From the IMG/VR virus record IMGVR_UViG_3300025070_000049, positions 1 to 51,755 of that record: 51,755 nt of DNA. One strand, written 5' to 3'. Shown piece after piece: positions 35,207-45,000 of the stretch (position 1 is the first letter of the stretch; each line of letters begins with the position of its first letter). The notes under the pieces are model-generated. The model was not told the DNA's origin. It saw only the letters and a list, made by a program, of their open reading frames with translations, and made no database searches. The stretch comes from a virus. Position numbers and translations under genes: made by a program.

Positions 35207-36259
35207 TTGAAAGTAATTAATATTAAGGGTTTTGAAAGTCATCTTTTCAAAGAAGGTTTTGGATACATTGTCAACTATAGCAATATTGAAAGACACTTCA
35301 ATAAAAGCAAATCAAGTTTCAAGGAAGATACAAATAAGAGGATTAAAATAGGCTTTGACGTTAGAGAAGAAAATGAAAGAATACAGAAAAATATTCTTGA
35401 TCAAAGATATAAAGAAGTAACAAGAGAAGATCAAAGCTATAAAATTAAACCTTTCAAGGAAGAAAAAGAAGGACAAGTTCAACTTAAGCCTTTTCAAGAG
35501 GTTTATAGAAAAAGATATGGTGAAGCTAGTAAAAACGAGTTGTTTCTTGAACTTGATAGCGTAGCATATCAGGATAGACCTAGGCTGAATATGGTTGATT
35601 TTGTATCACTTGACGAAAGTGACATTCAACGATTTATATATCCAATACAGTTTAATAGGACTAATATTCATAAAAGAGGAAATAATATTGATCATTTCAA
35701 TATATTAAGCAATATTAAGTTTACTAGTATAGGAGTCGACAAAATAAGAGGTTTAAGAGGGTTTGCAACAAAAAATGGTACTAACTCTTTAGAAGAAAAT
35801 GTTTCTATACAAGATTATTTTACTAAGGAAGAAAAACAATCTTTTCCATTTGAAGACAATTTATTGCCAGGTATTTTGTACAATAGATCAAAAAAAGTTG
35901 TTCTTGAGAGTATCAACTATGATTATAACCCGATTACAAAAACTACGTCTAATGTTGTAGCAAAATTTAAAAATACAACAAAAATAAGTAATGAACCAAG
36001 ATTTGTTAAGTTTGAATCACAAAAAATAAAACCGTATAATGACATCGACAATCAAAAAAACAACCCAAAAATAAAGAATGACCCTCATATATTTTACGAC
36101 AAGCTTTCAGATGGTAGTATGAATGACATTTTAATGCAGAACAAAAAATATTATAATGTAATAGAAGAAGAAAGAATTTATGCAGCTAGAGGAAGATCAA
36201 TTGACTACTCTCTTAATAACGGACATGATTCTTTATTTTACTATGAAAGTATAGATTGA
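35207..36259 (+). CDS. Structural-cluster protein with TTG start, function unknown
   Basis: The 350-residue protein is highly charged and has many Asn/Lys/Asp residues, with a helical N-terminal third (FDVREENERIQKNILDQRYK) and a less ordered remainder. No recognised domain. The only sensible start is TTG 35207, supported by GAGG eight bases upstream, which overlaps the preceding stop. An ATG at 35194 leads to a stop after eight codons. The next gene follows by one base. It is probably a minor baseplate or tail protein by location. Confidence 0.55.
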   Translation: MKVINIKGFESHLFKEGFGYIVNYSNIERHFNKSKSSFKEDTNKRIKIGFDVREENERIQKNILDQRYKEVTREDQSYKIKPFKEEKEGQVQLKPFQEVYRKRYGEASKNELFLELDSVAYQDRPRLNMVDFVSLDESDIQRFIYPIQFNRTNIHKRGNNIDHFNILSNIKFTSIGVDKIRGLRGFATKNGTNSLEENVSIQDYFTKEEKQSFPFEDNLLPGILYNRSKKVVLESINYDYNPITKTTSNVVAKFKNTTKISNEPRFVKFESQKIKPYNDIDNQKNNPKIKNDPHIFYDKLSDGSMNDILMQNKKYYNVIEEERIYAARGRSIDYSLNNGHDSLFYYESID

Positions 36260-36260
36260 T

Positions 36261-38483
36261 ATGCCAAAAATAAGAAATAAGCCTAATTTATTTTCAAACG
36301 GTTCATACAGGAAAAAGTCGGGTATCTTAACTAGATCTTTAAAGAACATAGTAAAGAAAGAAAAGTCTTATGATAGATTTACGCTTCCAGACTACAATTT
36401 TTCAAGTGTATCTAAAAAAGTAAATATCAATCCTTATAACGACAATAATACAATAAATTTTGTATATGACAATGTTAATCCAGTCTTTTGTGTAAATGAC
36501 AGATTTAAGTCAAACAACAAAGTCCTGCATTCTCCTAACGAATTTAACACTATAGACACAGTCAGTAAATTAGTTACAAGAGGTATCTGTAGTAATTTTA
36601 TCTTGGAAAATCATGAAGATCTAGACACATACTCGACTCCTTTTGTTGATAATAAAAATAAAAGAACAGATCAGGAAACAACGTCTTCACATGTAATTCC
36701 TATTGACTTAGAGTTTTCTAGTGACTGTCGACTCTCCTTCAATAAGAAATCTAGCGATCCTAGTCAAGTTTCATTATTAGGTGAAAACTACAATACTCAC
36801 AACGGAAACGTTGTGTTTTTTAATTTTGAAGATAAAAACTGGGAATACGTGCTAGATGTTGATAAAAACTATTTTGAAAACATTGATGAATTTCTAAAAG
36901 CGCCGATTGCCTTTAACAGCTTAGAATCAAATAAGCAGAATAAAATTTTGCAATCAAGTAATGCAACACCAATCAACACTTTTGGATTTCCTTACGAAAA
37001 AAGATTTCAAGGCATGAAAAGGCACTTTTTTCCACTCAAACATCACATAACAGACGTCTTTGTTTTAGAAGGTATTAGAGTTAATATATGCAATACATTG
37101 AAGGCAGAGTCAACTACCACAGACAATTCTTCAATTCTAAATTCACTTACTTTTTTTGTTATTAATCAAAGGTCAAACTTAAATGGAATATCATTTGAAA
37201 ACTTAGAAGACAACACTAAGACAATTGAGTATTATAATACAAGTCAAATTAGCACGAAACTTATAAATCATGAAATTGGTGGTGTTTCTCCTTCGACATA
37301 TAATACATACACAGTAATGACAAATACAGGTACTGTAAGTGAATCAACTCAAGTAATTACTGGATCTATAGATCAAGAAAGCATAACTTATCCAGAAAAA
37401 CAGTCTTCTCAAAGAGAATTAGTTGCCTACACTAATTTTGTTAACTACTCAAGCTCTATTAATACTGATAGTGTAATAGATAAACAAAAAATTAAAAGTG
37501 ATGCAAACTATTATAGCGAGACAATACAGCAGCCTTCTTTGTCTTCTAATTTTGCTGAAATTGATTTTGTTAGAAAAAGTATTGAATCATATGGCACTGT
37601 GGCAATGCCTGTATATAATGATAGATTAGAAACAATTAGTCAATTCCAGATATATCCTTCTTCTAAATTTGAGACTAGGTCGGGTTGCATTTATAGGTCA
37701 GAAAGATCATTAAGCACAGTATTTGAGCCTCAAAAAAACCTAAAGACATCTACAGATGATAATAATGTTACTTTGTCGTTTGGAAGTGAGTCCAAAAAAG
37801 AAAATGGATATGTTTTACATCCTAGCGACAACTTAATTTTAGGATTTTCTTTTGATACAAACAAAAATATAAGTCATCTCAATACTTCAAAATTAGGAAA
37901 AGACATTTCAATATTACATGACAAAGTATCTATCGAGCTAGTAGGTAGATACATGAGAAACTCAAAATACTTTTCTAATAATAGACAGAATTATAGTCTT
38001 AAAGGAACTGTTAACGTTCTAGGAAATACAGACAATATTGTTGACAGTGTTGGTATGAGTAACATTTATCTTAATAAAGGTGCATATTATGATGCAAATG
38101 TATATGTGTCTTTACCGCTGCCTATTGGTGGTGCTTTAAGTATACCTAATATTGACTCTGGCTCACTTTTTAACTCTAATAGCAAATCTTTCAACAATTA
38201 TTTGAAAGTTAAAAATAGCAACGAAAAACTTGTAGACAACGACCCATCTTCAGTTGGTGGTGCTGTTTTTTACAACAGCAGCTATCTAAGCTATTTAAAG
38301 TTTGGTCAACCAAAAGACAAACTTTATTATTTTAAATCATCAGCTTACAGGAAAGACAAAAATAAAGTCTTTTTAGTCAAAAAACTATTTATGACTAACT
38401 TCTTGACTAAAAAGACTTCTACAATTACTCAAAATCCGACACGAAACTCAACAATTGACTACCCAAATCCTTTTGTCGAATAA
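36261..38483 (+). CDS. Large structural-cluster protein, function unknown
   Basis: The 740-residue protein starts with a basic segment (PKIRNKPNLF, KKSGILTRSLKNIVKK). Its body is Asn/Ser/Thr-rich, with a histidine-containing patch MKRHFFPLKHHITDVFVLEG near residue 255. The C-terminal region contains LSFGSESKKENGYVLHPSDN and LILGFSFDTNK, then a Gly-rich hinge and a basic end. I recognise no family. It is packed between two structural genes and is probably a virion component. A terminator-like hairpin with a GAAA loop lies inside it at 36798-36821. Confidence 0.55.
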   Translation: MPKIRNKPNLFSNGSYRKKSGILTRSLKNIVKKEKSYDRFTLPDYNFSSVSKKVNINPYNDNNTINFVYDNVNPVFCVNDRFKSNNKVLHSPNEFNTIDTVSKLVTRGICSNFILENHEDLDTYSTPFVDNKNKRTDQETTSSHVIPIDLEFSSDCRLSFNKKSSDPSQVSLLGENYNTHNGNVVFFNFEDKNWEYVLDVDKNYFENIDEFLKAPIAFNSLESNKQNKILQSSNATPINTFGFPYEKRFQGMKRHFFPLKHHITDVFVLEGIRVNICNTLKAESTTTDNSSILNSLTFFVINQRSNLNGISFENLEDNTKTIEYYNTSQISTKLINHEIGGVSPSTYNTYTVMTNTGTVSESTQVITGSIDQESITYPEKQSSQRELVAYTNFVNYSSSINTDSVIDKQKIKSDANYYSETIQQPSLSSNFAEIDFVRKSIESYGTVAMPVYNDRLETISQFQIYPSSKFETRSGCIYRSERSLSTVFEPQKNLKTSTDDNNVTLSFGSESKKENGYVLHPSDNLILGFSFDTNKNISHLNTSKLGKDISILHDKVSIELVGRYMRNSKYFSNNRQNYSLKGTVNVLGNTDNIVDSVGMSNIYLNKGAYYDANVYVSLPLPIGGALSIPNIDSGSLFNSNSKSFNNYLKVKNSNEKLVDNDPSSVGGAVFYNSSYLSYLKFGQPKDKLYYFKSSAYRKDKNKVFLVKKLFMTNFLTKKTSTITQNPTRNSTIDYPNPFVE
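36798..36821 (+). terminator. Intragenic terminator-like hairpin with GAAA tetraloop
   Basis: CACAACG (36798-36804), loop GAAA, CGTTGTG (36809-36815), then six T residues. The stem is seven perfect pairs and the loop is of the stable GNRA class. It lies in frame inside the 740-residue gene, so if active it would stop part of the transcripts early. Confidence 0.4.
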
Positions 38484-38519
38484 TTAGCATCGTTGTTTAA
38501 GAAAAGTAAAGGAAGATAA

Positions 38520-39527
38520 ATGTCAGGTTTTTTAAATAAAAAAAGTAGGATTTTAGACTACAAACTCACTGAAAATGGTAGAAATCAACTAGCGTCAGGG
38601 GACATAAGGTTTAAGTATTACACTTTTTCTGATAGATCAATTGTGTACCAGAGCAAGACTGCTGTTGATGGTCAAAGAGTATCTGATTCTGAGATTTATT
38701 ATCTTCCTTTTGAGACTACTACTGATCCAGGACTTCAAACCAATCCTGAGTATTTTTTGTCAAGCAAGCTCACATATGATAATCCAGTTAATAGTTTTTT
38801 TTCTGTGACTCAGGCTCAAAATCTAACAGTCGAAAATCTTGCATCTAGAAAGTTTTTAATTAACAAAACTTTAACAAACTCAAAAGGTATTTTCGAAACT
38901 AGTTTTATATTTGATGAAATAACAATAAGCACTAACTTTGATTTTTATGACAGCATTATTTCTAGAAAGTATCCAACAGTTAAAGTTTTAAATGAAAACA
39001 TAGAAAACATAGCAGAAATTAAAGATGACAAGAGATTTAATGAAATATTAAAGTTTAAAAAAATGATGCCGATCAATCAAGACGGATTACCTTTAATCGA
39101 AAATAGTATTGATTTAGAAGGTAATAAAACTTCAATATTCAAGACATTCGACATCAAAAATAAAATATTAGAAACAGATTCTAGATCAGAAGTAATTTCA
39201 AAAACAATTTCAATACTCGAAAAAGAAAGTTCGACAAAGTTTCACTATTTAAGATATAAACTAGATTCTTCTACGTTGAAGTCTGATGATGTTTTTCACT
39301 TTGAAATGCATGAAGTTGTTTCTGGCAGTCTAAGAAAACTTCCGTTTATTAATCTAGGAAAAGTTTTTGATAAAAATAGAAATCGATTTATTAACGTTTT
39401 TCTTGTAGGCAAGTTTATTGTCGATAAAAATATTGAAGAAAAGTTTAATATTGAAAACAGGACAGGCGGAAGAAAAAGTATAGTTAATTATAAATTTGTA
39501 AATATGTTTACAGTTGTAGTAGAGTAG
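38520..39527 (+). CDS. Virion structural protein with 'LT..GR..L' N-terminal domain
   Basis: The 335-residue protein opens with MSGFLNKKSRILDYKLTENG, then RNQLASGDIRFKYYTFSDRS. This is the same N-terminal sentence as in the 49402 gene (LTDKGRELLS...FNITKFKLGDDE) and in many marine T4-like structural proteins of unknown position. The remainder is mixed charged and beta-rich (FKTFDIKNKILETDSRSEVI, YLRYKLDSSTLKSDD) with no recognised fold. AAAGGAAG precedes ATG 38520. The preceding 36-base gap contains AATAATTAGCAT, possibly a regulatory element. Confidence 0.65.
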   Translation: MSGFLNKKSRILDYKLTENGRNQLASGDIRFKYYTFSDRSIVYQSKTAVDGQRVSDSEIYYLPFETTTDPGLQTNPEYFLSSKLTYDNPVNSFFSVTQAQNLTVENLASRKFLINKTLTNSKGIFETSFIFDEITISTNFDFYDSIISRKYPTVKVLNENIENIAEIKDDKRFNEILKFKKMMPINQDGLPLIENSIDLEGNKTSIFKTFDIKNKILETDSRSEVISKTISILEKESSTKFHYLRYKLDSSTLKSDDVFHFEMHEVVSGSLRKLPFINLGKVFDKNRNRFINVFLVGKFIVDKNIEEKFNIENRTGGRKSIVNYKFVNMFTVVVE

Positions 39528-39530
39528 TCA

Positions 39531-41963
39531 ATGCTAGCAAAGTCAAAAACAGGTCAGGTTTTAAAAAAAATAAAATTAAACAGCTCATTTTCTGCATCAG
39601 CGGATGGTAAGTTTTATATACCAATAGAGATGTCGAAAAATAGCTCTAGTTTTTTTAATGTAAAAAAAATACTGGTTACTTTTACACCTGTTTCTTTTAC
39701 AAACACAGTTAAAAAACCTTATCATATAAAGAACAATTCAGACAACAAAAAGTCTTACAAAATCAATGATGTTGTAGATGAAAAAAATAGCAATATTTAT
39801 AAAAGTATTTACGCAAAAAATATCGTTAATTCAAAAGATCAAGTTAGTTTTAAAGGAAATATTTTTAATGTTAATATTCCTGCCGCTGACGTGGATATGT
39901 TTGAAGTTGTCACTTCTACTGATTTACAAGATATTGTTGACGCAACTATAATAACAAGCGGTAAATTTAAGCCTGGTACAGATCAAATAACAAACATTAA
40001 AGAAGAATTTAATGACTTTTTCATTAGAGTATATGCGTTAAACGAAAAAAACGAAGTTGTAGACAATATTGAGACTAGATCACGTAATATTCAAAATTAC
40101 ATTGAAAGTGAGTCTGAGTTAAGTCAAAAAATAAAATTAAATGTTTTATCTAGTCGACTTAACGAAGTCTTAGATGGTTTTAGATTAAGACTTAGTAAGT
40201 TTAGTTTTAGTAGTTCGTCTAGCAATGAAAATATAGTATTTGTAGAAGATACCGGTACTGAGATTATGGTTAACGAACAAGCTATTCAAGAAATTGTCAA
40301 TAGCGAAGAATCTGGAGGTTTGCTAGTAAATTTGAGCTTTTATTTAGTAGACAATTTAGACACCCCTAGACCGTCAGAATTGAAATTAATTTCTGTTGAC
40401 ACATCAAGAATATCAGATTTTCTAGAAGAAGATATATCACTTATAAGCATATTAAAAAGAAATTTTAAACTTAATTGCTTAAAAAATCAAGACTACAAAG
40501 ACGTAATAACAAAGTTATACAACAGATCAATTAATGAAAACTTGAGCAAAATAAAAGTGTATTACAAAGTAGTGCTTAGTGCATCAAGTACGTTGTTTAA
40601 TAGTATTAAAATTGAAGACATGACGTTAATAAAAGAAGAAAGCTTTAGTAAAGAAAATTTAACTCAAGCATTTGAAGATATTCAAAGATTCAATTTTAGT
40701 AATGACATCAAAGACAAGAAAGTTTTTGTTTTAAGCATATTAAAAGACAACAATAATGAGAGTAGTTTCTTAAACAAATTAACTTTGTCTTTTAACAATT
40801 CTTTGCATAAAAAACAAAAAGTTTTTAAAAACGCAATAAGCTTCGACTTCGTCGTTTATGACGATACAGAAACTACTGGACAAAGAAATGTGTCTGTTGA
40901 AGAGTTTTATTTTGACAAAAGCCTCTCAGAAGAAAACTCAGTTCTAATTAATTCTAACAATAAAATAGAAAGTTATAATGATAGTAATAATATTAATTTG
41001 TATTTTAATCTAGATAATATTAAAGAAGTTTTTGTTAATTTTTATAACACTCTCCAGCCTTCAACAAGTGCAAGTCCAAACGTGATAAGGGTTGGGCCTT
41101 TCAAAGCAGAAGGGGAAATTATTACAAGTGAATTTAGGCAGAGTATAAGTTCGTTTAGATTTTTAGAAAATAAGATGAAAGAAAAAATTCAAATAGTTTC
41201 ACAAAAAAACACGACAAACGTGGACGATCTTTTAACTTTAATTAGTGGAGAATCAATTGATCAGACATTTGAGTTCATGTTGAAGGATTTTATTAATGAT
41301 AACTTGCCAAGTATTCAAAAATTAGACTTTTTTCCTGATATGATTTTAAATACGCTTGTTAATCCTTTGAGCTCTGTCGATAGTAGGAGAGAAGTTTTAG
41401 GATCTATACTTGTAAAAATAGAAAAAACCTTATCTGTTAACAATAACATGACGCTTTTCAGCATACAACATTATTGTTTTTTAAGTGACATACCTTCTAT
41501 AAGTACTGATTCGAAGACAGATTATAACATAAAAAATCAAAGCAAAACTGCTAATCTGGTAAATTTAAATATTCTTGATGTAGAAGCTACAATCAAAAGA
41601 GACTTATTGTTTGTAAAAGAAAGAAACTTTAATGGTTTATCTAGAGATTTTAATTGTAGTTTTCGAACAACATTAGAACCTATATTACTTAGTCAAAAAG
41701 TTACAAAGTGTCTAGGCTCTCCAAAGAACAAGAGTTCGGAAGAGATAAATGAAAGTAAAAGTAAGATAGTAGAAATAATTTCTAATTTAAATCCTAACTA
41801 TAGCACTTCTGAGCTAACAGACGTTTTCAATCTAGGATATAAAAAGACTTTCAATTCAAACAGAGAAGATTTTGTTAGAAAAGTTTTTGGTATAACTAAT
41901 CTTTCTAATAGTCAAGGAAAAATTTTGCAAGAGATATCAATTACAAAAGAAGATTTACTATAA
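39531..41963 (+). CDS. Large structural-cluster protein, function unknown
   Basis: The 810-residue protein has an N-terminal beta-rich region (SFSASADGKFYIPIEMSKNS, VKKILVTFTPVSF) and long Lys/Asn/Asp/Ser-rich stretches. Several FxFxxSxS-like strands occur (RLSKFSFSSSSSNENIVFVE). No domain, signal peptide or membrane segment is recognised. It begins four bases after the previous gene with only a weak purine site, so it is probably translationally coupled. By location it is a virion or baseplate-associated component; it could be a peripheral fibre-network protein like the next gene. Confidence 0.5.
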   Translation: MLAKSKTGQVLKKIKLNSSFSASADGKFYIPIEMSKNSSSFFNVKKILVTFTPVSFTNTVKKPYHIKNNSDNKKSYKINDVVDEKNSNIYKSIYAKNIVNSKDQVSFKGNIFNVNIPAADVDMFEVVTSTDLQDIVDATIITSGKFKPGTDQITNIKEEFNDFFIRVYALNEKNEVVDNIETRSRNIQNYIESESELSQKIKLNVLSSRLNEVLDGFRLRLSKFSFSSSSSNENIVFVEDTGTEIMVNEQAIQEIVNSEESGGLLVNLSFYLVDNLDTPRPSELKLISVDTSRISDFLEEDISLISILKRNFKLNCLKNQDYKDVITKLYNRSINENLSKIKVYYKVVLSASSTLFNSIKIEDMTLIKEESFSKENLTQAFEDIQRFNFSNDIKDKKVFVLSILKDNNNESSFLNKLTLSFNNSLHKKQKVFKNAISFDFVVYDDTETTGQRNVSVEEFYFDKSLSEENSVLINSNNKIESYNDSNNINLYFNLDNIKEVFVNFYNTLQPSTSASPNVIRVGPFKAEGEIITSEFRQSISSFRFLENKMKEKIQIVSQKNTTNVDDLLTLISGESIDQTFEFMLKDFINDNLPSIQKLDFFPDMILNTLVNPLSSVDSRREVLGSILVKIEKTLSVNNNMTLFSIQHYCFLSDIPSISTDSKTDYNIKNQSKTANLVNLNILDVEATIKRDLLFVKERNFNGLSRDFNCSFRTTLEPILLSQKVTKCLGSPKNKSSEEINESKSKIVEIISNLNPNYSTSELTDVFNLGYKKTFNSNREDFVRKVFGITNLSNSQGKILQEISITKEDLL

Positions 41964-42077
41964 TAGGAATGCTTGGTTATAATAATACTTAGCATTATAG
42001 TTTATGAATAATCAGTTTTAAGTCTGCGATTACTTTCAAAGAGACTTAATAATCTATAAGGAAAGTTGTAAAAACAA
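41964..42077 (+). promoter_or_regulatory. Leader region before the 1876-residue protein gene
   Basis: This 114-base non-coding stretch is the longest gap inside the baseplate cluster. It has TTATAATAATACTTAGCATTA in its first half, similar to the AATAATTAGCAT element at 27047 and 38479, and a Shine-Dalgarno AAGGAAAG 13 bases from ATG 42078. A promoter here would give separate control of the giant gene. No exact T4 late box is seen. Confidence 0.3.
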
Positions 42078-45000
42078 ATGCCAGTAATCAAACAAAGCAC
42101 AGGGTCTTCAAGTATATTAGTTCGTTCTTCTGGTAAAAGCTCAGGACTTAAGTCTGTTAATGATAGTCCTATTAATGATCTTAACAGTCAAAAAGAAAAA
42201 GAGTATCAAATTAAACTAGACCCTATTATTTTTAAAAAAAACTTAGAGTCTAAAATACTGAGTCAGCAAAATCGAGTATTAAGAACATTCACAAAATCAA
42301 GTTTAGAAATAGAAGACTTTAGTGACTTAGAAAACGCTGTGAGTAATGTTGACAATCAACAAACAAATGAAATACAAAATCCTAACACTGTGGTTGATAG
42401 ACTAACGTCATCTTTTTCGGGAAATAGAATAACCTCAACGAGTCAAGACAGCATTGATGATACAAGAATAAGTCAACTCGTTGAGGTTGTGGATTTATTG
42501 CCAGATGATACTTTTTTGTTAGATTTTACTGAAGGGGATTTTGTTGAAGGTGACTTCAGTATTGATGAGTTTTCTTTTACTAGTTTAGGAAAGTTGATCG
42601 AAAGATCAAGAAAGAGCATGCAAAATACAAATATCAAAGTTCTTTCGCATGAAATATTCAAGATAAACAAACTGTCATCTGGGGAATTTGATACAAATTT
42701 GCTTTTCTTGGACTTTAGAAGTCAAGAAAACTCAACACTACTTAATTTGAAAAACAGTGAAATAGAAATTAAAGAGTCACATTCTGACAGACTGTTTTTA
42801 TACGTTGACGACTTCAAACATAACGAATTAATTCAAGAAAGTTACAATAAATCGATAAGACTTGTAAATAAAATCAATAAAACTTCAAAATTAAGTAATA
42901 GACTAGAAAACGAAATTAATTACGGAAATATAATTGAAAACTTCATAAAAGAAGGAAAAAGTGATTTTATTGGAAAAATATCAAATCAAATACTTTTAAA
43001 TAGTAACAACTACAAAAAACTAACTGGAGGAGATGACGAAGTACTTTTAGACTTACAGCATAAGTCTTCAAAGTCTATATTAAGCAAGGAAAATTTAGAA
43101 ATATTCTACAAAAATATCTCAGGATTTGACTACAAAGAAAAAGACGTTAGATTTAGTAATAGTGTGTCAAACTTTAAAATTGTTAATACTGATAGACTTG
43201 TAGGACAATTTATGGTAAATTATGCTGTTGGTCAAAACAGCATTTACCCAAATTCTGATGATGTGTTAAACTTAAATTATTACAGTTCAAGTATAAGAAA
43301 AAAAATAAATGGTGATGCTTTTAACAAGTACCCAATAATACAGTTTAAAGATTTAAATATTAACTCTAGGATATTTAGCAATAAAAAACTAGAGTTTTTA
43401 GCAGTTACAGGCAATACTTTAAATATTGACAAAGTATTGAAAAATATTGATGAGACGTTAGTAAACGAAAACTATGAGCCTTTAACTGTTATTAACTCTC
43501 TTTTGTTTTTTTCTGGAAGTGATATTATTGATACTGGTGAAAAATATAACGAAGGCGAAGATACTAATACAAGAGGGACAAGTTATAAAAACAGAAAAAG
43601 CTTGGCTGGTAAAAAAAGTGTTAATCGTTCCAATCAAAATGAAATAGACAATAATATATTTTCTATTAAAGCAGTAGATAAAGATCCAAATAGAGTGACA
43701 GGAGATCAGAGCTTTAGCAGCAATGAGTTTTTATTTGAGAAAATATATTTGGACGTCGATACTAAATATAATTCTAGTAATGCGTATTTATTACCTTGTT
43801 TTTTAAAGCTACCTACGAGATATTTTACAAAAAACACATCACCTAATTCTATTGAAAGACTAGAGGAAGGAAATGATGTTACACTGACTAATAGATCGAT
43901 AGCAGACTTATCATCACATAATAATCGGAGCAGTATTGACAGTGAAAGTGAAATTAAGGATAAAATAAAAGAAAGTCTGTTTAGCGGTCCTTATAACTTT
44001 TCTGAAGATGTTAACACTGGTGGTAATGATGTTGGGTCATTATTAAATAATAGCAGTTTTGGGTTATCTTATATAAACGCTGTGGATTCTTTTCTTGATT
44101 TTTTAAAAGTAAAATACTCTAAATTTATAAATGGAGGAGAAAATACTTTAAATAACACAGTAAAAATTACAAGCACTAGTTCGTCAACATCTTTTGAAAG
44201 CTATTTGGATGACTATGTTATAAGAACAAAAGACAACATAAGCATAACAACTTTTAGCGACTTCGCCACAAAATTACAAAATATTCGAGATAGTGATGAT
44301 GATGTTGACAATATTTCTTCTTTGTTTAATACGTCTTTAAAAGACAGAGGTAACATATATGAAAGTGATATTGAAAAAATAAAAAACGACTGTTTTGTTT
44401 TTAGTACAAGCAACAGCTTTTTAAATTCAAAAGAAATTAAAGATGTCATTTTGTCTAACTACAGTAATAAAAAAATAAAAGACTTAGGTTTAAATGATAT
44501 CAAAATAAAATCAATAAAGGATGCTGACGAAAGATTTTTGAACAAAAGAAACACAACTGATAATGTTTTAAGTGTCTTTAGTGAAAAAAATAATGTTGCA
44601 CATTTAACTTTAAAAATATCAAACGTTATTAATTTAATAAGAAAAAAACGTTCAGACAATAAGATATTTCAATCTATATTTGACAAGGTAAAATCTAAAA
44701 TAGTTCAACAAGACAACTTTACTCTTCTTTATGATACATTTAAAGAAAATTGTATTGATACTTTTGAAGAAAGCCCTTTTATAACAAGTAAAGGATTTTA
44801 TAAGAACAACTTCGTTGAAGAATTTAACTCAGAAAATAAAAATACGACAAAGTTAGTTATTGACAAAGACAATGACATTGAAGACAATAAGCTTTTTACT
44901 TCAAAAGAGTTTAGAAAATATTTGTCCAAAATTTATACAAAGTCTTTTGTTAGAAGTAAATCAACTTTATTAAACAGGATATTAAGCGACAATATTGACA

